This document shows, one piece after another, positions 7,903 through 15,687 of a stretch of 28,278 nt of DNA (position 1 is its first letter; each line of letters begins with the position of its first letter). A program made the position numbers and the translations under genes. Location of the stretch: positions 1-28,278 of the forward strand of contig NZ_JAUSCC010000089.1 of assembly GCF_030651745.1 (NCBI RefSeq). The letters run 5' to 3'. Source of the stretch: Methylophaga sp. (GTDB lineage Bacteria; Pseudomonadota; Gammaproteobacteria; Nitrosococcales; Methylophagaceae). Under the pieces are notes generated by a model. That model made no database searches, was not told the origin of the DNA, and saw nothing but the letters and a program-made list of their open reading frames with translations.

Positions 7903-10900
7903 CTGGCTGTTTTTTATTGTTCTGTTGTGCATCAGTTGCCGGCTGTCGGCGTTGACGTTTACGGAAGAAGAGCAGGCATGGATCGACAATAACCCAGAAG
8001 TTTTATTAGGTGCAGATTACAGCTGGGCTCCCTATGATTTTCTCAATGAGAATAATGAACATGACGGTATTGCTGCTGATGTTTTAAAGCTAGTCAGTGA
8101 AAAAAGTGGTTTAAAAATTGTGGTTGAACCCGATGTCTGGGCGAACACAATGCAAAAAATGCGTAATGGCGAGTTAATGGGCCTTAGCTGCGCGGCAGCC
8201 AACGCAGAACGTGAGGAATTTCTGTTATTCAGCAAACCATACGTCAGCATGTCTCTAGGAATTATTGTCCAGCAACATCGGGATGATATTAAGTCCATCG
8301 AAGATTTAGCTGGCCTGACCTTGGCCGTCAATGAAGATTCTTATCTGCATAACTGGCTGAAAGTCCATTATCCTGACCTGGATTTGCTACTAACGGACTC
8401 TAATGACGATTCGCTAGAGGCTGTGTCTTTTTCAAAAGCAGATGCCTATATCGGTAATATCGCGGTCCTTAGTAACGTTATTAAACAACGCTATCTTTCT
8501 AACCTGAAAGTAGCCGCCAAAGTGCCGGGAGTGACAACGGATACGTCAGTTGCTATTGATAAACGTTATCCGCTTTTGCACAGCATTATAGAAAAATCCC
8601 TAGCAGCAATTACGGCTGCAGAAAAACAGCAAATCATTGATAAGTGGTATGCCATAGTCACTGACAACTCCGGGTTTGAGGTATTACCTGGCGAACAAAG
8701 CCGGCTTGATTTAACCGATAAAGAACAGCAATGGATAAAAGATAATCCAGTGATAAAAATAGGGGTTGATCCTTATTGGCCACCGTTTGATTTTATTGAT
8801 AAAAATGGTGTTCACAGTGGAATCAGTGCTGATTATGTACAGCTGATCAGCAAAAAGACTGGCCTGCAATTCCAGCTTGAAACCTACGTTGACTGGCAAT
8901 CCGTCATCAGAGCAGCTCAGTTACGGCAGGTTGATTTGCTGCCAGCACTCTCACGGAATACCTATCGCGAAACATTTCTGGATATGTCGATCCCCTATCT
9001 CGACTATCCCCTTGCCATTGCGACCACCAAATTCGGTCATCTTACTAATCTGAACCAGCTAAGTAATAAACCTGTCGGTGTGGTTAAGGGCTACTTTGCT
9101 GAATCCATTTTATTGGCCCATTATCCGGAAATTAACATCGTCTACGTTCCCTCGGTTCGAGAGGGTTTAACGATGTTAGCCGCTGAAGAGATTGATGCCT
9201 ATTTCGATATCATTGCGACCATCACCTACAACGCTAGTCAAATTGGTTTGACCCACCTCAATACGAGTATTGTTGACGAGTTTTCATCTGCATTACATAT
9301 GGGCATCACTAAAGAGCAACCAGAGTTACTATCAATCATTAACAAAGCCCTGGCTGCGATCACAGCTGAAGAAAAACGGGTTATAGATCAACGCTGGATG
9401 TCCATTGCTACTTTCGATCGCACTAATTACACCTTACTGATTCAAGTCGCTGCTATTTTATTACTTATCCTGTTGGCCAGTATTTACTGGAATAGACGAT
9501 TAAGTATTGAAGTCGATAAACGGCTTATTTCCGAACAACAACTTCGCGACAGTGAAGCACAGCTTTTACACCTGATTAATGTAATGCCGATGAGTCTGAT
9601 GGTAACTTCAGCAGTTGATGGCAGTATTTTATTGGCCAATGAACACTGTTATGGAGAATTAGGTTTTACCCCAGAGCAACAGGAGAAGATTAAAGTTCAA
9701 GAGTTTTATGCGGATCTAGGGCAACGTCAAGGTGTGTTGGAAAAACTTAGCAAAGAGGGAGAAATTATTGGCAAACTGGTCAAAATTAAAACTAAAAATG
9801 GTCAAATCATTCAAGGACTGTTCTCGATAATATCAATTCAATATCAAGGTAAACCAGCCTTTCTCGGCTTTTATCTCAACATGCAAGAACGAATCGCTCT
9901 CGAAAACTCATTAAAGGAAGCGAAAACTCACGCTGAGGCAGCAAACTTGGCTAAATCGCAGTTTCTCGCCAATATGAGCCATGAAATTCGTACCCCGATG
10001 AATGCGATCCTGGGATTTACCGAATTACTGGACGAGCAAATCACCGAACCGCGTCTCAAAGCTTTTATTAAAACCATTCGCGGAGCTGGCAATACTCTAT
10101 TGCTGCTGATTAACGATATTCTTGATTTATCGAAAATCGAAGCTGGCAAACTCCAGCTGAATAAAACTGCCACTGATCCACATCAGCTGTTTGACGAAAT
10201 CGCCAATATGTTTGTGTTGCAAATCCGTAATAAGGATTTAACGCTGCACTTAGATATCGATCCGAACCTACCCCACGGCTTGCTGCTGGATGCTACACGT
10301 TTGAGACAAGTGCTGTTCAACCTCATCAGTAATGCAGTGAAATTTACCGATGTTGGTCATGTGCGTATTCACGTTCATGCCGATAACGTTGATGATCATT
10401 TAAGCAAGCTTGATTTACATATTCTGGTCGAAGATACCGGTATTGGTATTCCCGAAGCTGAAGTCGAACATATTTTCGAAATCTTCGCTCAGCAATCCGG
10501 CCAGGATGTTCGCAAATATGGTGGAACCGGCCTTGGTTTATCAATCACCCGTCGTTTGATAGAAATGATGGGGGGACAAATTCATCTGCACAGTAAAAGT
10601 GGTGAAGGCTCTGTGTTTACCATTGATTTGCCCGGGATTGATATCGCAGCAATAGCCAGCGATAAACTTCGCCAACAGGCGTTAGCATTTGATGCCAGCC
10701 GAATACGTTTTGAGCCGGCCCATATGTTGATCGTGGATGATGTTAATCATAATCGGGAGTTAATTCGCCAACATTTTATCAACAGTAATATTCAAACCAG
10801 TGAAGCCGAAAATGGTCAGCTAGCGGTTGATTTTGTCAAAAACAATACGTTAGATCTGGTGTTGATGGATATTCGTATGCCAGTAATGGATGGCTATGAA

Positions 10901-11401
10901 GCTGCCAAACAAATCAAGCTGATTAAACCTGATTTACCTATAATCGCGTTGACTGCCTCGGTAATGAAAGATGCTTACGAACAGGATAAATTGCAACATT
11001 TTGATGCTTACTTACGCAAACCAGTGCTTCGCAATGAGCTATTTCATGCGTTAAGTGTGTTTTTGGGCTATCAAACCATTGAAATTCAAGCTACGAAGGT
11101 TGTTCAAGAAGATTGGTCACAACTCGATAAACAGCAACTTTTATCGATCTTTAATCACTTTCAAACAGACATTGACGAAATTTGGCAAAAAGCCAGCCAA
11201 AGCAATAGCATGACGGATATTAAATCCTTTGCTCATGCCATAGCCAAACTTGCTACTGAATATCAAATTGATACTTTGGATCGTTATGCCAGCCAGTTAC
11301 TGGAACGTATTGATGCATTTGATATTGAAGGCATGAAAATATTACTAAAACAATTTGCCTCGTTAAGAAGTAATCTTCAACAAATTATTCGTGCTGTTTA
11401 G
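7871..11401 (+). CDS. BvgS-like hybrid sensor histidine kinase with two periplasmic SBP_bac_3 domains
   Basis: This 1176-residue protein has, in order, a signal or N-terminal helix (10-28), two tandem type-3 solute-binding domains (about 30-265 and 275-515), a TM helix (about 522-542) and a PAS domain (about 560-680). These are followed by HisKA with SHEIRTP (phospho-acceptor H704), HATPase (NAVKF, DTGIGIP, GGTGLGLS), a REC domain with D1000 and a C-terminal helical segment. The binding domains are a duplication: both open with a EQ-W-I--NP motif and close with AITA-EK. Periplasmic ligand sensing should control phosphotransfer, probably to the overlapping HD-GYP regulator. GATGGAA 7 bases upstream favours ATG 7871 over TTG 7868. 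The C-terminal segment looks Hpt-like, but it has AHAIAKL around H1122 instead of the usual HxLKG, so its phosphotransfer role is doubtful. The ligand is unknown. Confidence 0.92.
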   Translation: MNLLPLPIKTNWLFFIVLLCISCRLSALTFTEEEQAWIDNNPEVLLGADYSWAPYDFLNENNEHDGIAADVLKLVSEKSGLKIVVEPDVWANTMQKMRNGELMGLSCAAANAEREEFLLFSKPYVSMSLGIIVQQHRDDIKSIEDLAGLTLAVNEDSYLHNWLKVHYPDLDLLLTDSNDDSLEAVSFSKADAYIGNIAVLSNVIKQRYLSNLKVAAKVPGVTTDTSVAIDKRYPLLHSIIEKSLAAITAAEKQQIIDKWYAIVTDNSGFEVLPGEQSRLDLTDKEQQWIKDNPVIKIGVDPYWPPFDFIDKNGVHSGISADYVQLISKKTGLQFQLETYVDWQSVIRAAQLRQVDLLPALSRNTYRETFLDMSIPYLDYPLAIATTKFGHLTNLNQLSNKPVGVVKGYFAESILLAHYPEINIVYVPSVREGLTMLAAEEIDAYFDIIATITYNASQIGLTHLNTSIVDEFSSALHMGITKEQPELLSIINKALAAITAEEKRVIDQRWMSIATFDRTNYTLLIQVAAILLLILLASIYWNRRLSIEVDKRLISEQQLRDSEAQLLHLINVMPMSLMVTSAVDGSILLANEHCYGELGFTPEQQEKIKVQEFYADLGQRQGVLEKLSKEGEIIGKLVKIKTKNGQIIQGLFSIISIQYQGKPAFLGFYLNMQERIALENSLKEAKTHAEAANLAKSQFLANMSHEIRTPMNAILGFTELLDEQITEPRLKAFIKTIRGAGNTLLLLINDILDLSKIEAGKLQLNKTATDPHQLFDEIANMFVLQIRNKDLTLHLDIDPNLPHGLLLDATRLRQVLFNLISNAVKFTDVGHVRIHVHADNVDDHLSKLDLHILVEDTGIGIPEAEVEHIFEIFAQQSGQDVRKYGGTGLGLSITRRLIEMMGGQIHLHSKSGEGSVFTIDLPGIDIAAIASDKLRQQALAFDASRIRFEPAHMLIVDDVNHNRELIRQHFINSNIQTSEAENGQLAVDFVKNNTLDLVLMDIRMPVMDGYEAAKQIKLIKPDLPIIALTASVMKDAYEQDKLQHFDAYLRKPVLRNELFHALSVFLGYQTIEIQATKVVQEDWSQLDKQQLLSIFNHFQTDIDEIWQKASQSNSMTDIKSFAHAIAKLATEYQIDTLDRYASQLLERIDAFDIEGMKILLKQFASLRSNLQQIIRAV

Positions 11402-11444
11402 CCAGAAAGGCTTAAGCCGATATGATTTGTTTGCCGCTTTTTTA

Positions 11445-11450
11445 TACAAT
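11445..11450 (+). promoter_or_regulatory. Candidate -10 box for msrB
   Basis: TACAAT within TTATACAAT lies 29 bases before the msrB ATG. No strong -35 is visible at 16-18 bases. No terminator follows the kinase gene, so read-through is possible too. Confidence 0.4.
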
Positions 11451-11479
11451 GCCACCACCCTGTAATTGAGATGAGCTAG

Positions 11480-11875
11480 ATGAATTCCGATTTAAAAACG
11501 GATGCACAGTGGCGTCAACAACTTAACGATGAACAATATCGCATTACCCGACAGGCTGGCACCGAACCCGCTTTTTCCGGAGAGTATGTCGATCATGATG
11601 AAGCGGGTCATTATCACTGCATCTGTTGTGGGCAAGCCCTGTTTGCTTCAGACGATAAATTTAATGCAGGTTGCGGCTGGCCAAGTTTCTCCTCACAACT
11701 CGAACATGGTGTGGTCACTCATCATCCGGATTACAGTCACAATATGGACCGGACCGAAGTCCGTTGCCAACAATGCGATGCGCATTTAGGACATGTATTT
11801 GACGATGGTCCAGCCCCCACGGGCCTGCGCTATTGTATTAATTCGGTTGCTCTCGATTTTCATGACAAAGACTGA
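11480..11875 (+). CDS. msrB: Peptide methionine-(R)-S-oxide reductase
   Basis: This 131-residue protein reduces methionine-R-sulfoxide in proteins using thioredoxin. Zinc ligands are the first and fourth positions of CICC (about residue 48) and both cysteines of CQQC. The catalytic Cys is in RYCINS and a possible resolving Cys is in GCGWPSF. The [10 protein letters not shown] segment is diagnostic. There is no signal peptide, so it is cytoplasmic, and it is the normal size for a stand-alone MsrB. The Shine-Dalgarno is weak (GAG about 10 bases upstream). Its last 14 bases overlap the next gene, suggesting co-translation with the GIY-YIG protein. Confidence 0.96.
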   Translation: MNSDLKTDAQWRQQLNDEQYRITRQAGTEPAFSGEYVDHDEAGHYHCICCGQALFASDDKFNAGCGWPSFSSQLEHGVVTHHPDYSHNMDRTEVRCQQCDAHLGHVFDDGPAPTGLRYCINSVALDFHDKD

Positions 11876-12131
11876 ATGGACGTTGTATATCATTGAGGCA
11901 GCCAACGGTCATCTTTATACCGGTATTACCACTGATTTAGAGCGGCGCTTAAAACAACATCAGAATCATAATGGTGGTGCTCGCTTCTTTCACACCAGTC
12001 AGGCTCAAAGAGTCGTTTATCATGAACAACACCCTGATCGTAGCAGTGCCAGCCGTCGCGAAGCGGCAATCAAAAAACTCAGCCGACAACAAAAACTGAA
12101 CCTTATCGGTAAACCATCAGACCATGTATAA
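11862..12131 (+). CDS. GIY-YIG domain protein, YhbQ/UPF0213-like
   Basis: The 89-residue product is essentially one GIY-YIG nuclease domain. [18 protein letters not shown] gives the two-strand GIY...YIG core, with the variant Y-I and YTG. R28 in DLERRLKQH and the Glu in [11 protein letters not shown] are the expected catalytic Arg and metal-binding Glu. The size and the IKKLSRQQK tail match the UPF0213/YhbQ group, for which E. coli YhbQ has been linked to DNA damage processing. The open frame extends to 11793, but homology starts at MTKTEW, so ATG 11862 is used. It lies inside the msrB end and has no Shine-Dalgarno of its own, which implies translational coupling. The stop overlaps the ybiT -10 box. 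Confidence 0.9.
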   Translation: MTKTEWTLYIIEAANGHLYTGITTDLERRLKQHQNHNGGARFFHTSQAQRVVYHEQHPDRSSASRREAAIKKLSRQQKLNLIGKPSDHV

Positions 12132-12132
12132 T
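12103..12132 (+). promoter_or_regulatory. Sigma-70 promoter for ybiT
   Basis: A perfect TATAAT at 12127-12132 overlaps the GIY-YIG stop codon. TTATCG at 12103-12108 is an imperfect -35 at 18 bases. The discriminator GGCGCGC is GC-rich, a feature of promoters sensitive to ppGpp. The start would fall near 12139, giving a leader of about 47 bases. Confidence 0.6.
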
Positions 12133-12185
12133 GGCGCGCTTTTTCAGCACGTCTGAATTTCTCCTTTAGATACAGGATTTTAACT

Positions 12186-13784
12186 TTGTTAAGCACTGCT
12201 AACATCACCATGCAATTTGGGGCCAAACCCCTGTTCGAAAATGTCTCGGTAAAATTCGGTGGAGGCAATCGTTACGGTCTGATCGGCGCCAACGGCTGTG
12301 GTAAATCAACTTTCATGAAAATTCTGGCCGGCGTCCAGGAGCCCACCTCCGGTAATGTGAGTTACGATCCCAACGAATCTTATGCGGTATTAAAGCAGGA
12401 TCAGTTCGCTTACGAAGATCAGCGCGTCATTGATGTGGTTATTATGGGCAAACCTGACTTGTGGGAAGTGCACAAGGAGCGGGATCGGATTTATAACCTG
12501 CCGGAAATGAGTGAAGAAGATGGCCTGAAAGTCGCCGATCTGGAAGCTGAATACGCTGAGATGGATGGCTACACTGCTGAATCCAGAGCCGGAGAATTAC
12601 TATTAGGTGTCGGCATACCAGTCGAACAGCATTATGGCCCGATGAGCGAAATCGCTCCTGGTTGGAAACTGCGTATTCTATTGGCTCAGGTACTTTTTGC
12701 TGATCCCGATATCATGTTGCTCGATGAGCCAACCAACCATTTGGATATCAATACCATTCGCTGGTTGGAAGATGTCTTAAGTCAGCGTAACAGCACCATG
12801 ATCATCATTTCGCATGATCGCCATTTCCTCAATCGTATCTGTACCCATATGGCTGATATGGATTACGGCGAATTGCGGATTTATCCGGGTAATTATGATG
12901 AATACATGATTGCCTCAACTCAGGCTCGTGAACGTCTGCAATCTGACAATGCGAAGAAAAAAGCGCAGATCAAAGAGCTGCAGGAATTCGTATCACGATT
13001 CTCAGCTAATGCTTCGAAGGCAAAACAGGCAACTTCGCGTCAAAAACAAATGGAAAAAATTCAGCTGGATGACATTAAACCTTCCAGTCGGGTAAATCCT
13101 TTTATTCGTTTTAACCAGGAAAAGAAACTGTTCCGTAATGCATTGGAAGTCAGCAAGCTAACACAAGGCTACGATAACGAAAAACCGCTGTTTGAAAATT
13201 TCAGTTTTATGGCAGAAGTCGGTGAAAAGATTGCCGTGATCGGTCCTAACGGAATTGGTAAAACCACCTTTGTGAAAACCTTGGTCGGTGAACTGGCGCC
13301 AAAATCTGGCAACGTCAAATGGTCTGAAAACGTAAATATCGGTTATTACGCTCAGGATCATGATCATCTGTTTAAAAATGATATGACTTTGTTTGAATGG
13401 ATGTCGCAATGGGGCAGCCCTGAAGATGATGAACAGGTTATTCGTGGCACGTTGGGTCGACTGCTGTTTTCTGGCCACCTGATCGATAAAAAAGTAAATG
13501 TGCTGTCTGGCGGTGAAAAAGGTCGCATGCTGTTTGGCAAATTGATTTTGCAAAAACCCAATATTCTGGTGATGGATGAACCGACCAACCACATGGACAT
13601 GGAATCTATTGAGTCACTTAATCTGGCATTGGAAAACTATGAAGGCACTTTGATTTTCGTCTCGCATGACCGCGAATTCGTATCATCATTAGCGACCCGT
13701 GTATTTGATATGGAAAATGAAGGCATTACTGACTTTACCGGTACTTACGATGAGTACCTCAGAAGCCTTGGCATTAATAACTAA
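12186..13784 (+). CDS. ybiT: ABC-F ATPase YbiT
   Basis: This 532-residue protein resembles E. coli YbiT over its full length. NBD1 has GANGCGKST (about 34-42) and [10 protein letters not shown], but its signature is APGWKLR rather than LSGG, a normal trait of this subfamily. The linker [15 protein letters not shown] leads to NBD2 with [17 protein letters not shown] and [10 protein letters not shown]. There are no membrane segments. It should act on the ribosome as a translation factor of the EttA/YbiT type. The start is TTG at 12186: AGGA lies 8 bases upstream and the N-terminus [12 protein letters not shown] matches the family from that codon. It has its own promoter and is the third ABC-F gene in the window. 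Confidence 0.94.
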   Translation: MLSTANITMQFGAKPLFENVSVKFGGGNRYGLIGANGCGKSTFMKILAGVQEPTSGNVSYDPNESYAVLKQDQFAYEDQRVIDVVIMGKPDLWEVHKERDRIYNLPEMSEEDGLKVADLEAEYAEMDGYTAESRAGELLLGVGIPVEQHYGPMSEIAPGWKLRILLAQVLFADPDIMLLDEPTNHLDINTIRWLEDVLSQRNSTMIIISHDRHFLNRICTHMADMDYGELRIYPGNYDEYMIASTQARERLQSDNAKKKAQIKELQEFVSRFSANASKAKQATSRQKQMEKIQLDDIKPSSRVNPFIRFNQEKKLFRNALEVSKLTQGYDNEKPLFENFSFMAEVGEKIAVIGPNGIGKTTFVKTLVGELAPKSGNVKWSENVNIGYYAQDHDHLFKNDMTLFEWMSQWGSPEDDEQVIRGTLGRLLFSGHLIDKKVNVLSGGEKGRMLFGKLILQKPNILVMDEPTNHMDMESIESLNLALENYEGTLIFVSHDREFVSSLATRVFDMENEGITDFTGTYDEYLRSLGINN

Positions 13785-13800
13785 AGCTGATTAATCGATC

Positions 13801-13831
13801 AGGCCAATGTGTTTTTTCAGCGCGTTGGCCT
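13801..13831 (+). terminator. Hairpin after ybiT, weak terminator candidate
   Basis: AGGCCAATGTG (13801-13811) pairs with CGCGTTGGCCT (13821-13831), 11 pairs including two G-T wobbles, around a 9-base loop rich in T. No T-tract follows, so intrinsic termination would be inefficient; it could protect the 3' end. Confidence 0.4.
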
Positions 13832-13833
13832 GC

Positions 13834-13862
13834 TTCCATCACTTTTGTATGCGTGCTATGTT
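13834..13862 (+). promoter_or_regulatory. Possible extended -10 promoter for the SYLF gene
   Basis: TGCTATGTT at 13854-13862 contains TATGTT preceded by the TGn extension. TTCCAT at 13834-13839 is a weak -35 at 17 bases. The leader would be roughly 27 bases and includes GAGGA. Confidence 0.4.
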
Positions 13863-13895
13863 GAAATCCCAATAACGTAGTTGAGGATTTACAGC

Positions 13896-14459
13896 ATGTT
13901 AAACCGTCATACGCTTAATTTATCTGCTCTGTTGGCAATGTTTTTAGCTTTTGCATTGCTGGCGCTTCCTAGTCACTCCTTTGCCGCATCTGCCTCCGAG
14001 ATTGATATTAAAGTTGATGAAGCTCTGAAACGCTTCCAGACAGAAGTATCCGGTGGTGATCGCTTCCTTGAAAAAGCTACCGGTGTTTTGGTTTTTCCGG
14101 ATGTGATTAAAGCCGGATTTGGTATCGGCGGCGAATACGGTGAAGGTGCGTTGCGGATTGGTGGCAGCACCGTGGACTACTACAACACTGCTGGAGCATC
14201 CATTGGCTTTCAATTAGGCGCTCAGCAAAAAACCGTCATCCTGGTGTTTATGACCGATGAGGCTTTACAACAATTTCGTAATAGTGATGGCTGGAAAGCA
14301 GGAGTTGATGGTTCGGTCGCGGTGGTTGAATGGGGCGTAGGTGAAGATATTAATACGACAAATATTCAAGACCCTATTGTGGGGTTTGTCTTCAGCAATA
14401 AAGGCCTGATGTATAACTTGACGCTCGAAGGCGCCAAGTTCACCAAACTAAATAAATAG
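13896..14459 (+). CDS. Secreted SYLF (Ysc84) domain protein
   Basis: The 187-residue protein has a clear Sec signal peptide (about 1-30, ending SHSFA) followed by one SYLF domain. Diagnostic segments are GVLVFPDVIKAGFGIGGEYG and the later SVAVVEWGVGED and GFVFSNKGLMYN. SYLF domains bind phospholipids in characterised proteins; bacterial ones are exported and poorly understood. GAGGA ends 8 bases before ATG 13896, which is preferred to an in-frame TTG at 13881. It has no Cys at the cleavage site, so it is not a lipoprotein. It converges on the dodecin gene with only two bases between stops. A periplasmic or outer-membrane lipid-related role is inference. Confidence 0.88.
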   Translation: MLNRHTLNLSALLAMFLAFALLALPSHSFAASASEIDIKVDEALKRFQTEVSGGDRFLEKATGVLVFPDVIKAGFGIGGEYGEGALRIGGSTVDYYNTAGASIGFQLGAQQKTVILVFMTDEALQQFRNSDGWKAGVDGSVAVVEWGVGEDINTTNIQDPIVGFVFSNKGLMYNLTLEGAKFTKLNK

Positions 14460-14461
14460 AA

Positions 14462-14671
14462 TTAGTCTTCTATACGAAATCCTAATTTGATAGTGACTTG
14501 CCAGTAACGGACACCGCCGTTTTCGATATAGCCGCGGGTGTCCGTTACTTCAAACCAATGCAGGTTTTTAACGGTTTCAGCCGCTTTGGCAATCGCATTT
14601 TCAATTGCTTTATCTGAACTCTCGGCTGAGCTGCCAGTGATTTCAATATGTTTATAAACATGTTCAGTCAT
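14462..14671 (-). CDS. Dodecin, flavin-binding protein
   Basis: This 69-residue protein matches dodecin, which forms a hollow dodecamer that stores or buffers flavin (or CoA) in the cytoplasm. The VYKHIEITGSS start, AIENAIAKAAETV helix, flavin-stacking W39 in NLHWFEV, Q58 in the WQVTIKLGFR strand and the R-ED ending are all family features. AAGGAAAT precedes the ATG. It begins 12 bases after the FNT transporter gene on the same strand, so the two are probably one operon with dodecin second. Confidence 0.93.
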   Translation of the reverse strand: MTEHVYKHIEITGSSAESSDKAIENAIAKAAETVKNLHWFEVTDTRGYIENGGVRYWQVTIKLGFRIED

Positions 14672-14683
14672 GATATTTCCTTG

Positions 14684-15502
14684 TTATTTCCGTAAATAGA
14701 TAAACCAGTAAAACAGGCCTACAAAGATACTGCCACCCAGCATATTGCCCAATGTCACCGGGATCAAGTTATGCCAGAAAAATCCGCCAATAGTCAGTTG
14801 TTCCGATACCATCATCGTGGTGGCAATTTCCGTTTGTGCCAATAAGCCTGCAGGGATAAAAAACATATTGGCTACACTGTGCTCGAACCCCAAAGCCACA
14901 AATGCTGTAATAGGAAATATTACTGCCAGTACCTTATCGGTGACACTGCGCCCCGCCATACACAACCAGACAGCAAGGCACACCAGAATATTGCACAATA
15001 CGCCTCGAGTGAACGCCTCCATCCAGCTCAGGTTCACTTTACTGTCAGCAATTGCCACAACTTTCTGTCCAAGAGCCCCATCCCCCTGCCACCATAAACC
15101 ACTTAAATACATCAACAGCAAAATCCCCAAAGCACCAATAAAATTACCCACATAAACAATTACCCAGTTTTGAATCAATTGTCTGAGGCTGATTAGCCCA
15201 TCAATGCACGCCATCACCAATAAGTTATTACCGGTAAATAACTCTGCCCCGGCAACGACCACCAGAATCAAACCAAGACAAAATGCCAGACCACCCATTA
15301 ATCGCATCAAACCTGCTGGCATATTGCCAACGTCATAGGTCACAAGCGTAAAGAAAGCCGCCCCCAGCGCGATAAAGGCTCCGGCTAATAATGAAAGAGC
15401 AAATACTCTTAATGGATCAACCGTGCATTTACTCATGCTGGTTTTTTCTAGGCGGCGAGCAATTTCTGCAGGGGTATATGCATCTACTGAAAATGGATCC
15501 AT
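14684..15502 (-). CDS. Formate/nitrite transporter (FNT) family channel
   Basis: The 272-residue inner-membrane protein has about six hydrophobic helices and the FNT fold. Signature elements are AGAELFTGNN at 84-93 (omega loop with T90), GFEHSVANMFFIPAG with the central H208, and NLIPVTLGNMLGG near 245-257. FNT pentamers move formate, nitrite or related small anions coupled to protons. The sequence is closest by eye to FocA-type proteins, but substrate cannot be settled. There is no pfl, nir or fdh gene next to it. It is upstream of dodecin and divergent from deaD. No strong Shine-Dalgarno is visible before the ATG (a weak GAGA). Confidence 0.9.
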   Translation of the reverse strand: MDPFSVDAYTPAEIARRLEKTSMSKCTVDPLRVFALSLLAGAFIALGAAFFTLVTYDVGNMPAGLMRLMGGLAFCLGLILVVVAGAELFTGNNLLVMACIDGLISLRQLIQNWVIVYVGNFIGALGILLLMYLSGLWWQGDGALGQKVVAIADSKVNLSWMEAFTRGVLCNILVCLAVWLCMAGRSVTDKVLAVIFPITAFVALGFEHSVANMFFIPAGLLAQTEIATTMMVSEQLTIGGFFWHNLIPVTLGNMLGGSIFVGLFYWFIYLRK

Positions 15503-15618
15503 AGGTATTTTCTCGATATTGAAAAATAAGTTAGCTGATAATCACATACCTGGGCGTACAGCACCATGCCCATCGAAATAAATGAATGATTTTGCTATCT
15601 TTTCATAGAGCGGGCACG

Positions 15619-15624
15619 TATAAT
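15619..15624 (+). promoter_or_regulatory. -10 box of the deaD promoter
   Basis: A perfect TATAAT lies 63 bases before the deaD ATG. At the standard spacing only TATCTT (15596-15601) is available as a -35, which is poor. Transcription from about 15631 would give a leader of about 57 bases that contains the hairpin at 15650-15669. Confidence 0.55.
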
Positions 15625-15649
15625 TGCATGCTCGCAAATGTCACTTTTA

Positions 15650-15669
15650 CAGCTTTGTTTCCAAAGCTG
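15650..15669 (+). promoter_or_regulatory. Hairpin in the deaD 5' leader
   Basis: CAGCTTTG (15650-15657) and CAAAGCTG (15662-15669) form a perfect 8-bp stem around TTTC. The stem ends 6 bases before the ACAGG ribosome site of deaD. It has no T-tract and lies in the leader of an RNA helicase gene, so a role in autoregulation or cold-dependent translation is plausible but unproven. Confidence 0.45.
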
Positions 15670-15687
15670 CCCATCACAGGTTATTCA

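Noticed and set aside
7603..7989. 128-codon minus-strand frame across the HD-GYP/kinase junction
   Set aside because: It overlaps two strong genes on the other strand and has no recognisable motif.
11409..11418. GGCTTAAGCC palindrome after the kinase gene as a terminator
   Set aside because: The palindrome has no loop and no following T-tract, so it cannot act as an intrinsic terminator.
13158..13592. 144-codon minus-strand frame within ybiT
   Set aside because: It is antisense to the second ATPase domain of ybiT, with no family features.
14745..15155. 136-codon plus-strand frame within the FNT gene
   Set aside because: It is antisense to a transporter with all signature motifs; its composition is a by-product of hydrophobic codons.
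15586..15687. N-terminal extension of DeaD by 34 residues
   Set aside because: It would span the TATAAT box and the leader hairpin; a ribosome site precedes ATG 15688.
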